A DNA stretch of 64,000 bases from the NCBI GenBank assembly GCA_014529385.2, contig CM043967.1:80548278-80612277 (forward strand), read 5' to 3'. Numbering within the stretch: position 1 is the stretch's first letter; each line of letters begins with the position of its first letter. The DNA comes from Adiantum capillus-veneris. Lineage: Eukaryota; Streptophyta; Polypodiopsida; Polypodiales; Pteridaceae. Shown one piece after another: positions 32,998 to 42,920 of this stretch. The notes under the pieces are model-generated. The model searched no databases, had not been told where the DNA came from, and was given only the letters and a program-made list of their open reading frames with translations. The translations under genes were made by a program, and so were the position numbers.

Positions 32998-34062
32998 ATA
33001 GAACTTCAAGCCAACATGAACACATGTGGTCAACATCTCTTCTTCATCTTCAAACCTAGCTCTTGATAACATATATGCAACAGGATTATCTCTACCTACA
33101 ATATGACAAAATTCAGGGTTAAGAGACTTAATATAGGCTATCCATCGTAGCATAGCAATATCCGCAGTAGAGCAATTTGCAATCATCCCTATCAGTGGCA
33201 AGCAATTTGTCTCTACCACGATTGAAGCTCCAATAAAGTATTGTTTATCAGACCTTAGAGCAGTAGCAGCTCCCCAAAGTTCTCTCTTAACCTGTGGGTA
33301 GCCTCTTTGGTGAGCATTGAGCAATTTTGCTCCAAATCGAACTACATACATGTTCCCTTCATCATCATCTTGACCTATAGCCCACCCAATACCTGTCGGA
33401 CTAGTGTCAACTGTTAAAACTATTGGCCTTCCGCATTTGTAGTCGACTTTTCTCAAGGTCGGAGCCTCAAGAAGCATCTTCTTTAATTTCCTGATAGCTT
33501 GTGTGTAAACTTCTTCCCAAACAAATCTTTTACCTTTTCTCAACAGTTGATAAAGCACTTCTGCAACATGAGCAAAATGTGGTAGTCAAATAAGATAGAA
33601 TACACATACACCCAAAAAACAACGAACTTCAATAACCGAAGAGCACGTTTCCTTCATCTTTTGAATAGCTTCAACTTTGGTTGGACTTGGCCTTCTACCT
33701 TCTGGACTACACATATGTCCCACAAGTAGAACCTCTTTAGCACCAAAAGTTGATTTTTGCCCTGAAAGTGTTGAGTTAACTTCTTCAAGCCTGGATAAAA
33801 TAGCATCACAGTCAGCAATATGTTGAGCAACAAATTGTCGGCACCCCCTCTGATATTTTACCTCATCTTTTGAGCCTTCCTCACAGCCTTTAATTGGTAG
33901 ATCATCAATGAAAGGCATAGTAACATGAGGGATAAAGTCCCTTAATACCTTATTCATGCCATTCATCATATGAGCTACAGAATTAGTAGCACCCTGTGGC
34001 AGAGTGCACATCCTTACCAACCCAAGATGTGTACGCATCGTAGTAAGATCCCTGCTCTCCAA
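32998..34062 (-). pseudogene. E8 RT (second half) and RNase H
   Basis: RT on the minus strand: ESRDLTTMRTHLGLVRM, CTLPQGATNSVAHMMNGMN, and catalytic FIDD (complement of 33901-33912) in MPFIDDLPIKGC. Then comes the thumb (STLSGQKSTFGAKEVLLVG, ETCSSVIEVRCFLGVCVFY). A frame change near 33560-33590 leads into RNase H: VLTVDTSPTGIGWAIGQDD, QVKRELWGAATALRS, VVETNCLPLIGMIANC, and AYMLSRARF at its end. E9 begins immediately after. Confidence 0.85.
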
Positions 34063-34775
34063 AGCTAACTGAATTTAATCATATCCAGAATAAAGATCAC
34101 CCATAGAGTAAATTGATCTACCTGCAAAGGCTTCAGCAAATTCATCCACAATTCGGCCAGTACCCACATTGCGGATTGTTACCTTACTAACCGGCTGCAT
34201 ATCCTGTATGAATCTTAAAGTACCATTTTTCTTTGGAACAGTGAACCATCGGTTAATGGCGCACAGGATGGCTCCAAAATTCTCATTTGCATCTTCTCAT
34301 TAAGCAAATTGATAAGCTTTGGCAAGTGAGCTTTAGGAACTGGAATGGGACGTAAGCTCCATGGCATGTGAGGAACAGTGAATATAACCATAGGTGAAAC
34401 AACACTTGGATCCACACAACCAATCTCACTTGGCCAAAAAGCAAAAGCTTTATCGTGTTTTTGGAGCATACCTTGAAAGCACTTGATTTCCTCTTCGTTG
34501 AGAAAACCGTCTTCTCCAACCTTCAGCAATTGCAATGTCTCTTTAGTGAATTTATGCCCAATGTTCTTAGGATTTCTTAGCATAGGCTGTCGAGAAGGTT
34601 CTTTAATCACCCCATCACTTCCTTCTGGTAGAGGTATAGCCTCTGCTCTCACTTTCTTTGCAACTATCTTGTACTTCATCTCTACATGTGCTTCAACTTC
34701 TTTACCCAAGTCATCCTCAATATGCATAAGTGCCTCGTATATGTCCAACTCTTCGTACATGTCCATTGAGTGCAC
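34063..34775 (-). pseudogene. E8 RT, first half
   Basis: The minus-strand frame 34775-34215 holds a linker with VPHMPWSLRPIPVPKAHLPK and NEKMQMRILEPS. A frameshift near 34240-34260 leads into NRWFTVPKKNGTLRFIQDMQ, TIRNVGTG, DEFAEAFAGRSIYSMGDLYS, and then a TAA near 34075 before IQLALESRD. The IQDMQ-type fingers and the TxMRTxLGLVRM palm are not what I expect of chromovirus, Athila or Tat elements. Confidence 0.8.
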
Positions 34776-35216
34776 CTTAACAACTTCAGTTCCACTTTCT
34801 TACCTGTTTTGCTTGATATCGTCAAGCTCTGACATAGTGTCAACATAAGAAATCTCTTCGAAGATTCCTAAAATCACATCATCTGGTTCTAGCACATCAC
34901 ATCCCTACAATTCACTTTGGATGCTTGAAACATATTGTTTCTCCCACTTAGTTAAATCATGAAATTTCCTATAAGATACTGAACCCTCATATGTCAATCC
35001 CAAAAACCTTGAAGAGAAGGTTTCTCTTTGCGAGAACTTCTCCTCACTTGTACCACCATAGTCCTGCTTTATAGTGGCACCCCAAGAAAATCTTGAGAAA
35101 ATCTTTGTTCTTTGAACTCTTTGTGTATTTTTGGCATTGGACGATCACGTAAACTGTCTTTGTTTCTGGCATGGTCAACACATACAGTTAAAAAATTGAA
35201 CTGCTTTCTTACCATC
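34776..35216 (-). other. E8 linker between protease and RT, decayed
   Basis: Lies between recognised E8 domains in the same orientation. Acidic, with several stops; I recognise no domain. Confidence 0.5.
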
Positions 35217-35687
35217 TCAGCTCCGAACCCTGACCCTGGCATAGGCTAAGCCATCATCTAGCACCTTAGTTTCCATCCGCACAGCCGTAATGTAGGGTTG
35301 TCCAAGAATCAGTGGGTAGGAGGAATGCTCCAGTATAAAAAAGTTTTGCTCATCACAAACATCCCCAATAGTTACCTTAACATTTGCACCTGCACCATAA
35401 AGATCTCTAGGAAGCATGTTGGCAGCTCGAATTCGCCACCCGTGATCCACATCAATAGGCCACTTCCCCTTCTGGTGCAAATTCTTTGCCATGAGATTGA
35501 TTTCTGAACCATGGTCTACAAGGGCTAAGGTCGGCTCCTCAATGTCGCCAAGCTTTACCACTGTTTTTGTCGTTGCTCTTGCCCAATGAGTCCTTGAAAA
35601 GTGAGTCTTGGGTATAATTTCTTCATCTTCCCCGTCATTAAAATGCATGTTTCTTACCTCAGGTACAATTGAGTTTGAAACCACCAC
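35217..35687 (-). pseudogene. E8 aspartic protease
   Basis: A 156-codon minus-strand frame. The active site is ALVDHGSEINLMAKNL (D-H-G rather than D-S/T-G) near residue 57. The flap region and the YPLILGQPYITAVRMETK segment near residue 125 match retroelement proteases. It processes Gag-Pol in the particle. Frameshifts separate it from gag upstream. Confidence 0.78.
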
Positions 35688-36580
35688 TCTTCTTCTTCAA
35701 GATCTGCTAAATACTCTTCATAATCATCCAAAATTGCTTCAATATGACGAACCACTTGGCTCTTAACTGGATCTAGCTCTTGATCACTCGGTATCTGTCG
35801 CTTCCTTTTAATAATGTCGATGATCTCTTAATGGAACTCGTGCTTGGCAATTCCCAGAATATCCCCCAATGTGAGCTCCACTTTACTATTCAAGATACGT
35901 TCTTCAAAAACCTTCTTCAAATTTGTAGCCAAGTCAATATCAGACTTGAGTTTATACGAGGGCCCTTTAGGATTACCTTGCTTTTTGTCCTTCGGAGCCT
36001 CCTCCATAACCACTTCAAGAGCAAGCTTAGGAGCAGGCCCTTCTTCTTTCTTGTTGCTGGATCTCGTTGGCCTTTTTGACGTCCCAACAACCTCTTCATC
36101 TCTTTTTCGCTTCTCTTCCACCATAGCTTCATTGGCTTGAGCTTTAGCAATATACACATATATTGAAAGAGAATCTATTGGATCAGTCCACCCTGTAGTT
36201 TCCCGAATTGAATTCCCCACCTGGCGTAACTTCCCATATGTTACCTTACCTACTTTTGTTGTCTTTAAAGCATATGGCCACAACTGGCCCTTTGCACCTG
36301 TACCTTCATCATCTCCTTTACCACAAACCTGCATCCCATATGTAGCTACTTTCACAAGAGAAACATTATGTTGTATTTCTTCCACTAGCTTCTTCATTCC
36401 GCCTCTACCAAAGTTTAAGTGGAGCATTTCTCATGTCTCCCTGAGATGAATCTTCCTGTCTTTCTAGAAAACCACATTCTTCTTGTAAGCTTCATCAAAC
36501 TCATTGCACTCTCTCACATACCTGTGGTCTTCACTATCGCACCACATGCATTGATTATCCCAATTTTTACGTGGTGGCTA
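35688..36580 (-). pseudogene. E8 gag C-terminal part and zinc finger
   Basis: The frame 36427-35828 includes basic stretches (RKRDEEVVGTSKRPTRSS) and ends KSDIDLATNLKKVFEER, VELTLGDILGIAKHEFH, a conserved pre-protease segment. Just upstream (about 36500-36560), on the minus strand, a knuckle-like CMWC...H...C reads CMWCDSEDHRYVREC, with one residue more than CX2CX4HX4C. Confidence 0.7.
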
Positions 36581-36789
36581 TTGTTGCTTAGGTTCAGAAG
36601 TAGACGCTTTTGCAGCTAACCCTTCAAATTTAACAGTTTTGAAATTCAAATTTAGCTCTTGAATACCTTTAACCAGATCGTCAAGAACAGGCCCCTCCAC
36701 CTTGGGTACTGTCGGTGATTTCTCTTAATCTCTTCTTCAGCATCATCTAGTACCTCGATCACAATCTGCTTGTTAACTCGCTTCTGTCG

Positions 36790-37394
36790 TTTTACGATCA
36801 TATTCACCGCTTTAGAGACTATTTTCCAATTTGATGCCCAGTTCTCCTGCCGGGTCCTCCAATAATTGCACCAAATTCTTTTGAAGTCGTGGATCAGCAG
36901 CTTGAATAAACAATTCCACCTTCTGATCCTTCAAAGAACGTTGTTCTGCTGATGATAACTGATCAAACTTCTTTTCAAACTCTTGTAATAGTTCTCGTGC
37001 AGATAAATTTTTACCCTTCTTCTGCACCCACTTCATAAAACTCTATCTGGTCATCCGTTGAGAATCTTCCAGAAAATATTCCTCTTGCAGTGCCTTCTTA
37101 AAGTCCTGCCAGTTCAGTCCTTGAGCCGCCTGGATTTCTTTATCCGGGCTCTCTAAGTTCCGGCATTGCTATCAGCTGAAATCCTTCCACTGAATCCTGG
37201 TCTTCAATTCCATTATCTTCCATAGACTGCTCATAAAAATTGCAAATTTTTGAAATATCTCGGCCCTCAAACTGCTGCAACTTCTCTATAACACTTTGAT
37301 GAGCTTTATGAATCCACTCTTGCAGATTATGTTGCTGATGGGCAACCTGTTGTTGTTGCATGTACGCTGCAAACTGCTGCTTCATCCGTTGCAT
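36790..37394 (-). pseudogene. E8 gag N-terminal part
   Basis: The frame 37394-37140 starts MQRMKQQFAAYMQQQQVAHQ and continues SVIEKLQQFEGRDISKICNF, a gag opening. After a shift near 37140 comes FKKALQEEYFLEDSQRMT, then SFMKWVQKKGKNLSARELL and VELFIQAADPRLQKNLVQLL, a retrotransposon-gag capsid core. The glutamine-rich start is typical of some Ty3 gags. It is the first coding unit after the 5' LTR and primer-binding site. Confidence 0.78.
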
Positions 37395-37452
37395 GTACGC
37401 CTCTTACAGTGTAGACATAGGCTTCAACAATTTTCCCACCCCGGCTCGGGTT

Positions 37453-37470
37453 TCACATCGGGTTCACCAA
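37453..37470 (-). other. E8 primer-binding site
   Basis: The minus strand reads ttggtgaacccgatgtgaa next to the LTR end (gaca, then C). The plus strand ends ggttcacca, a tRNA-like 3' CCA. I cannot name the tRNA with confidence. Confidence 0.7.
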
Positions 37471-37471
37471 G

Positions 37472-37987
37472 TGTCGTGGGATATGTGTTTGAAACTTGAG
37501 CCAAGTCAGCGCCGATCTGCTGGCTATGGAAAAATTGAGAGCTAAGAATTGTCGCACCACACAATACAATAGCTATTAGTTACTTGGTAATTCTATCGAT
37601 GCACAAAAATTGCTCGGAAACTAGTAACACCGACGAAATTGACGCACAGTTATGAAGCAGTGCCGTTAATGACACCATTAATTAATGCAAACAATGGTTT
37701 AGGAGTTTAAGCTCCCCTTACAGATTAATCTGAGCCGTTAATGGCTCCACGATTCATCAAAAAGATTTAACTAAATAAAGTTGTCGCTGACGAACAAGAA
37801 TCGTACTGTGCCAGTTTCCTTAAATCAATTCTTCTTCAGCTTGATATGTCTTCAAGTACCATCTTTGACTTCCTTATTGCCCCTTCTTTAGCTCGAGAAC
37901 GAGAGAGAGTTCCCCTTTGTCTTGCTCGATAGAGTGAGAGCACTTGTGTTGCTCCCGTTCCTTTACTCCAAGCTCGCAGCACCTCCA
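37472..37987 (-). repeat. E8 5' LTR, part before the E10 insertion
   Basis: Aligns to 22261-22760 of the 3' LTR. It is interrupted at the CTCCA target duplication of E10 and continues from 41910. Confidence 0.85.
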
Positions 37988-38179
37988 TGTTGGGGTATAA
38001 AGCCCAATGTGGTCGCCCAGGTAAGTGGGCGGGCCGCCAGGTATGTACACATATTCTTTTGTAAAAACCTAATAAGAACTCACTATGCTCTACACATTAC
38101 AGTAGAGCGAGTTCACCATATCGTCGTGCTCTTCTTCTCGCACTCTCTCTCGTGTCGCACTTTCGCTCGTACTCCTTCA
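37988..38179 (+). repeat. E10 5' LTR
   Basis: Begins tgttggggtataaag and ends actccttca. Followed by the primer-binding site tggtatcagagc at 38182-38193. Confidence 0.92.
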
Positions 38180-38193
38180 ACTGGTATCAGAGC

Positions 38194-39266
38194 TCAGATC
38201 GAGGCTCGGTGCAGCACTGCAGGAGGCTAGAGTCACCAACTCAGATTGGAGTGAAATTCGATAGACGAAGACACGGCCCCAAAACCTGTGGGAGGGGCCG
38301 AAGGGCTTCGTGTTTTCAGAATTTCATTCTGAGGTCATCTCGGCCACCGTTCGGCTTCGACAAAGGTCTGCGCAGGCCATTTTCAACTACGTGGTCTCGG
38401 CGGGTGCAGATCCGACTCTGCAAATTTGGGGTTTTTGGCCTACGACTGCAGCTGTTGAGGATATCGACACTCCCAGAGCATTGATTTGTGGCTGTCTACA
38501 CATCGAAGGACGGCTCACAGTTCTTGGAGGCGTGTCACATACGACACAGGCGCATCTACACACAGACTGTAGGCGACATCCACTAGTTCATCAGGTAGCT
38601 TGTGTTTGCTGCTTGATATTCTAGATTTCATCCTGACATTGCAGGTACTTCCACATGGGATGTATTGTCAGAGATGATGTATGTCTATTGAGGGTTTGTT
38701 GGCTGTGAGTCACGCAGCAAACAACCGCCGCAGCGGTTACAGCATACAGTGAGAAATTTGTGGATGTATGACTTTGTGGGAAGTCTATGCACTGTCAGAT
38801 TTACTGCAGCCTTTGTTGAGGGTCGAGTGAGGTTTTATTGAGCTGGGGGATTCTCGAATGTTGAGATCCTTTCACTAATACAGGTCTTGGACCGATCCCT
38901 CGAGCACCCTTAGATAGGCAGCTAGGATGTATTGACTGTGAGTTAGACATTTGGGATTGCATATTTGCTTTACTGCCGTTGAGGCATTGTCACAATCTAT
39001 GCTTACAGGACAGTGAGAGACAGTACAGGTGCAGGATTGGTTTACCCGCAGCTTACAGTGTCAGAGAGACAATGTTTTTTGAGCTGTTTTTTGGTCTGTT
39101 TTTGAGTACACCATAGCCATTTTACAAAGGAGACTCTGCCAAAATTTATGCAGAATCTGAAGCTTTCTTGGTTCATTTGACAGGTTGATATTGGTTCAGA
39201 GGTCAGTTTACAGGGGAAACTCTGCCGAATTTTTCCCAGGAAAGTAAACCACTGTGAAACGTAGCT
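38194..39266 (+). other. E10 leader
   Basis: About 1.07 kb, nearly identical to the E5 leader. No ATG-initiated ORF of note. Confidence 0.7.
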
Positions 39267-39578
39267 ATGGCTGGATCACAGGACACTACTCTTTACAATA
39301 TCAAGAAGCTGGATGAAACCAATTTCCCATTGTGGAAGAAGCAGATTTGGCACGTGTTGGTACAAAAGAAGCAGATAAAACCTATAAAGCTCAAGGGGAT
39401 AAAACCAGAAGATATGGACGAAGATGAATGGAGCGAAATGGATGAATTGGCACTTTCTACCATTATGCTGACTTTGGCAGAAAGCGTTTACTTCAATGTA
39501 GCAGACGAGATGTCGGCTTATCAAGCATGGTTAAAGCTGAGTGATCTTTATGAGAAGCACTGTTCATCTTGTAAATAG
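39267..39578 (+). pseudogene. E10 gag, truncated by deletion
   Basis: ATG 39267 opens MAGSQDTTLYNIKKLDETN, then FPLWKKQIWHVLVQKKQ and TIMLTLAESVYFNVADEMS. After LYEKH near 39558 the sequence jumps to integrase C-terminal codons in another frame, and the gag frame ends at TAG 39576-39578. Only the capsid N-terminal part remains. Confidence 0.85.
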
Positions 39579-41628
39579 ATCTCCTAGCAAGGTTTTGCAG
39601 AAGGATTCAGTGCCAGAGATGGTATGGTCAGGCAAAATGCCCTCATACAAGCATCTCAGAGTCTTTGGCTGTGAGGCATATACTCACGTTCCAAAGAAAT
39701 TTAGGAACAAACTTGAGCCAAAGAGTAGAAAGTGCATCTTTCTAGGCTATGGTAATTCTGGTGAGATGGGGTACAGACTTTGGGATCGCGAATCCAGAAA
39801 GGTTGTCCGCAGCACTGATGTTCACTTTAATGAATCCAAATATCATTCTAAACCAAAGAGGGTTGAGGAGATTAGAAGAGTTGTCTTCCAAGAAGATGGA
39901 CCTGCACGTGCAAGACAAAATGTCAGGGCTCAAGAGGAGCAAGGACATGATAGAGTGGAACCACAGGTTGTGGCTGAGCCTGAGCCACCTATTGTGCGTA
40001 GATCTAGACGTGTCACTCGACCTCCTGATAGGTTTGTTCCATCTATGAACTATGTCATGTTGACTGATTGCAATGAGCCTTCATGTTACAAGGAAGCAGT
40101 GCAAATGAAGGACTCCGGGAATTGGCAATTGGCCATGCAGTCAGAGATGACAGCTCTGCATAAAAACAAGACATGGAAGCTAGTTAAATTACCACAGGGC
40201 AAAAAGGCTCTACCTTGTAAATGGGTTTACAGGTATAAGATCACCGCTCATGATAGTCAGCCAAAGTACAAAGCAAGGCTTGTTGCCAAGGGCTTTAAGC
40301 AAGAACAAGGCATTGACTTTGATGAAGTCTTCTCTCCGGTGGTCAAGATGACTACATTGAGATGCTTTCTTGCATTGGTTGCCATATTAGATTTGGTGTT
40401 GCACCAAATGGATGTCAAGACAGCGTTCTTGCATGGTGATTTAGATGTGGAAATTTACATGCAGCAGCCAGAAGGGTTTGTTGAGAAAGGCAAGGAAGAT
40501 TGGGTATGCCAGTTGTTAAACAGTCTTTATGGCTTAAAACAATCACCGAGGGCATGGTACCATAAATTCCACAAGTTTATGCTTTCTCAAGGCTACAAAC
40601 GTAGTGAGTTCGATCACTGTCTATATACAAAGAAGGCTAAGGATGGCAGTTGGCTGATCCTTATTTTGTATGTGGATGACATGTTGATTGCTGGCAAGCA
40701 CTTGGAAGAAATTTCAGCTTTGAAGTCAAAGATGGCAAAATCGTTTGACATGAAAGACATGGGTGAGGCAAGTCATATACTTGGTATACGCATTGAGAGA
40801 GACAAATCAAAGAAGTTGATTTGGTTATCTCAAACAGAGTATATTGACAAGGTTTTGCAATGTTTCAATATGGAGAAGGGAAAGGCATTGAGTGTTCCAT
40901 TGCCACCATATGTGAAACTTAGCAAACAAGATTGTCCTGTGTCTGAGGAAGAACAGGCTAAAATGGATAAGATTCCATATGCATCTGCAGTGGGTAGTTT
41001 GATGTATGCAATGATTGCTACTCGCCCAGACATTGCATTTGCAGTGGGAGTAGTAAGTCGATACATGTCAAACCCAGGCAAGAAACATTGGGAGGCAGTG
41101 AAAGGAATATTGAGATACCTGAAAGCTACAAAGAGTATGCGTATATGCTATGGGAGTCAGGAGCTAAGTGTAAAGGGTTTTACAGACTCAGATTATGCAG
41201 GTGACTTAGACAACCGAAGGTCTACGTCAGGGTATGTCTTTACATTGGCTGGTGGAGCAGTATCATGGCGTTCTAGATTACAAGATTGTGTTACTCAGTC
41301 TACTACAAAGGCTGAATATGTTGCAGCATCAGAGGCATTGAAAGAATCAATTTGTCTTAATCGACTAGTAACAGATTTGGGAATCAAAGAAGAGATGCCT
41401 GTGTTATATTGTGATAGTCAAAGTGCTATACAATTGGCTCGCAATCCAGTTTATCACTCAAAGACAAAGCATGTGGATGTGAAGTATCATTTCATCAGGG
41501 AAATGCTGGAGGATAAGCAACTTCAGCTTGTCAAAGTTCACACCACAAAAAATCCTGCTGATCTACTTACAAAAGGACTTCCCTCAGAGAGCTTTGCGCA
41601 TTTTCGCAAGCAGTCAGGTGTAGGGTAG
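39541..41628 (+). CDS. E10 integrase tail, RT and RNase H, 695-codon open frame
   Basis: An unbroken frame to TAG 41626-41628. After the deletion junction come TVHLVNRSPSKVLQK and the copia box FLGYGNSGEMGYRLWD. RT runs from about residue 200: LPCKWVYRYKITAHDSQPK, YKARLVAKGFKQEQGIDFDE, HQMDVKTAFLHGDLDVEIYM, catalytic YVDD at 40669-40680, and RPDIAFAVGVVSRYMS. RNase H has its acids in FTDSDYAGDLDNRRSTSGY, STTKAEYVAASEA, and CDSQSAIQLARNP. The true start is not preserved: the first ATG lies in gag-derived sequence before the junction. The enzyme core looks complete, but there is no integrase catalytic domain. Confidence 0.88.
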   Translation: MIFMRSTVHLVNRSPSKVLQKDSVPEMVWSGKMPSYKHLRVFGCEAYTHVPKKFRNKLEPKSRKCIFLGYGNSGEMGYRLWDRESRKVVRSTDVHFNESKYHSKPKRVEEIRRVVFQEDGPARARQNVRAQEEQGHDRVEPQVVAEPEPPIVRRSRRVTRPPDRFVPSMNYVMLTDCNEPSCYKEAVQMKDSGNWQLAMQSEMTALHKNKTWKLVKLPQGKKALPCKWVYRYKITAHDSQPKYKARLVAKGFKQEQGIDFDEVFSPVVKMTTLRCFLALVAILDLVLHQMDVKTAFLHGDLDVEIYMQQPEGFVEKGKEDWVCQLLNSLYGLKQSPRAWYHKFHKFMLSQGYKRSEFDHCLYTKKAKDGSWLILILYVDDMLIAGKHLEEISALKSKMAKSFDMKDMGEASHILGIRIERDKSKKLIWLSQTEYIDKVLQCFNMEKGKALSVPLPPYVKLSKQDCPVSEEEQAKMDKIPYASAVGSLMYAMIATRPDIAFAVGVVSRYMSNPGKKHWEAVKGILRYLKATKSMRICYGSQELSVKGFTDSDYAGDLDNRRSTSGYVFTLAGGAVSWRSRLQDCVTQSTTKAEYVAASEALKESICLNRLVTDLGIKEEMPVLYCDSQSAIQLARNPVYHSKTKHVDVKYHFIREMLEDKQLQLVKVHTTKNPADLLTKGLPSESFAHFRKQSGVG

Positions 41629-41682
41629 TACATCACTTCTCTACATCTCTTGTATATTAGCTTGTATAGTAGCTTCTCTCAC

Positions 41683-41717
41683 ACTTAAAGTACCACATTG
41701 GACTTTAAGTGGGAGGT
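41683..41717 (+). other. E10 hairpin and polypurine tract
   Basis: acttaaagt (41683-41691) and its complement actttaagt (41702-41710) flank a 10-base loop. The second arm merges into the polypurine tract aagtgggaggt directly before the 3' LTR. Confidence 0.65.
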
Positions 41718-41909
41718 TGTCGGGGTATAAAGCCCAATGTGGTCGCCCAGGTAAGTGGACGGGCCGCCAGGTATGTACACATATTCTTTTGTAAAAACCT
41801 AATAAGAACTCACTATGCTCTACACATTACAGTAGAGCGAGTTCACCATATCGTCGTGCTCTTCTTCTCGCACTCTCTCTCGTGTCGCACTTCCGCTCGT
41901 ACTCCTTCA
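41718..41909 (+). repeat. E10 3' LTR
   Basis: 192 bp, matching the 5' LTR except at about three positions. Followed by CTCCA. Confidence 0.92.
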
Positions 41910-41975
41910 CTCCAAAGCACCTCTCCGAAGCTTGAAGCACATCTACTCGCTCCCCAAGCTGGAAGCACCCAAGAT

Positions 41976-42065
<90 letters not shown>

Positions 42066-42920
42066 CCTTGTCCAAGCTCGGAAGAGAAAGAGCAAGACTC
42101 TCGACTCCAAGCTTGTCACCCTCCCTTGCTCGTTCACCTCTCCTTTGCTTATCTCCTCCAACTTCCTCGCATGCTATATTCTCCTACTCATGCAAAAGAA
42201 AACTCTATTAATAGCTCCCTCCCTCCCTTGGCAATGACGGCGCCGTCGTTTTGCAAGGGAGGCGTAAAAAACCCCCGGCTACTGACGTGGCAGCCCCCGA
42301 ACTCAGGCTTGCTGTAAATGGGTCGCGAGTGGCATCGGATCGCATCGCCCCTGCCTTCTGAGCATTTTTTGCTTCATGACCCAAGCCATCCGAGGTGCGA
42401 GCTAGCCTGCGCGAGCACTTCTTCCCTTTCATACGTTGTCGTTTGCTGCTCTGCCCGCCATGGGTTTCCCCCTTCACACACAATGTGTATTTTTCATTAA
42501 AATGGGCGGGCGGCCAGCCTATCTCTTGGGTGGCCTTTAGATTGTGTCTTATCCTTATGAGGGCACCACATTTGGAATACATATCGGCCAAGGCAATGCC
42601 TTGCATGACACCACTTTCCAACATCCTCTGACTAGTAATATCACCGTGAATTTTGCTGCCACCTTGTGTGTCGAATGCCACCACAACCTTCGAGATGCAA
42701 CTATAAGTGATTGCATTTGGTGAAAGACCTTCCCTCGCATTTGGTTAAAATAGTCGGTGCTTCTAAGCGGCAGCCCTTTTTGGCACATTTGACATACATT
42801 CAGCATTAAACTTGGTCTGTTACCAGGCCCTAAACACTGTTCATTAATCATGTAAGCTTCAAACAAACTTGATGTGCATTTTTTGGTATCTTTCTTAGCA
42901 TGGGAGTGGAGCTGCACGAC
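41910..42920 (-). repeat. E8 5' LTR, part after the E10 insertion
   Basis: Continues the LTR alignment: 41910-42170 with 22760-22975, and 42767-42920 with 22975-23132. The intervening 590 bp (42170-42766) is present here but absent from the other LTR. The homology ends at gctgcacgaca, 42920. Confidence 0.75.
41979..42063. repeat. (GA)n microsatellite in E8 5' LTR
   Basis: About 42 uninterrupted GA units. The ORFs predicted through it are arginine-glutamate or serine-leucine repeats and are artefacts. Confidence 0.95.

Larger units (their letters stand above)
37988..41909 (+). mobile_element. E10: Ty1/copia element in E8 LTR, integrase mostly deleted
   Basis: 192-bp LTRs at both ends, about three mismatches apart, with CTCCA duplications at 37983-37987 and 41910-41914. 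The family matches E5. An internal deletion joins gag to the last part of integrase and removes the zinc knuckle, protease and the integrase catalytic core, leaving RT-RNase H open. It could have moved only with proteins supplied by another copy. It disrupts the 5' LTR of E8. Confidence 0.93.
22261..42920 (-). mobile_element. E8: Ty3 element of an unusual lineage, split by E9 and E10
   Basis: The two LTR copies are 22261-23132 (3' LTR) and 37472-42920 (5' LTR, split by E10). Between them, on the minus strand, are gag, protease, RT, RNase H and integrase in Ty3 order. E9 splits the reading frame at the RNase H-integrase boundary; removing E9 and one GACGT restores a continuous protein reading across the site. 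Expected TSDs are unclear (AACGT before 22261; ACATA after 42920). The frames hold many stops and shifts, and integrase ends early. The RT (see its entry) differs from the standard flowering-plant Ty3 lineages. Confidence 0.82.

Noticed and set aside
37453-37470. tRNA gene ending in CCA
   Set aside because: Only the 3' end resembles a tRNA, there is no cloverleaf around it, and its place next to the LTR makes it a primer-binding site.
41709-42317. Open frames rich in arginine-glutamate or serine-leucine across GA/CT arrays (also near 22.7, 44.4, 54.1, 59.0 and 61.9 kb)
   Set aside because: They exist only because dinucleotide repeats lack stop codons in these frames. Flanking sequence has no coding signal.
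42208-42684. A functional PPR gene
   Set aside because: Motifs are interrupted by stops and frame changes, no start or organelle-targeting region is seen, and it overlaps an LTR.
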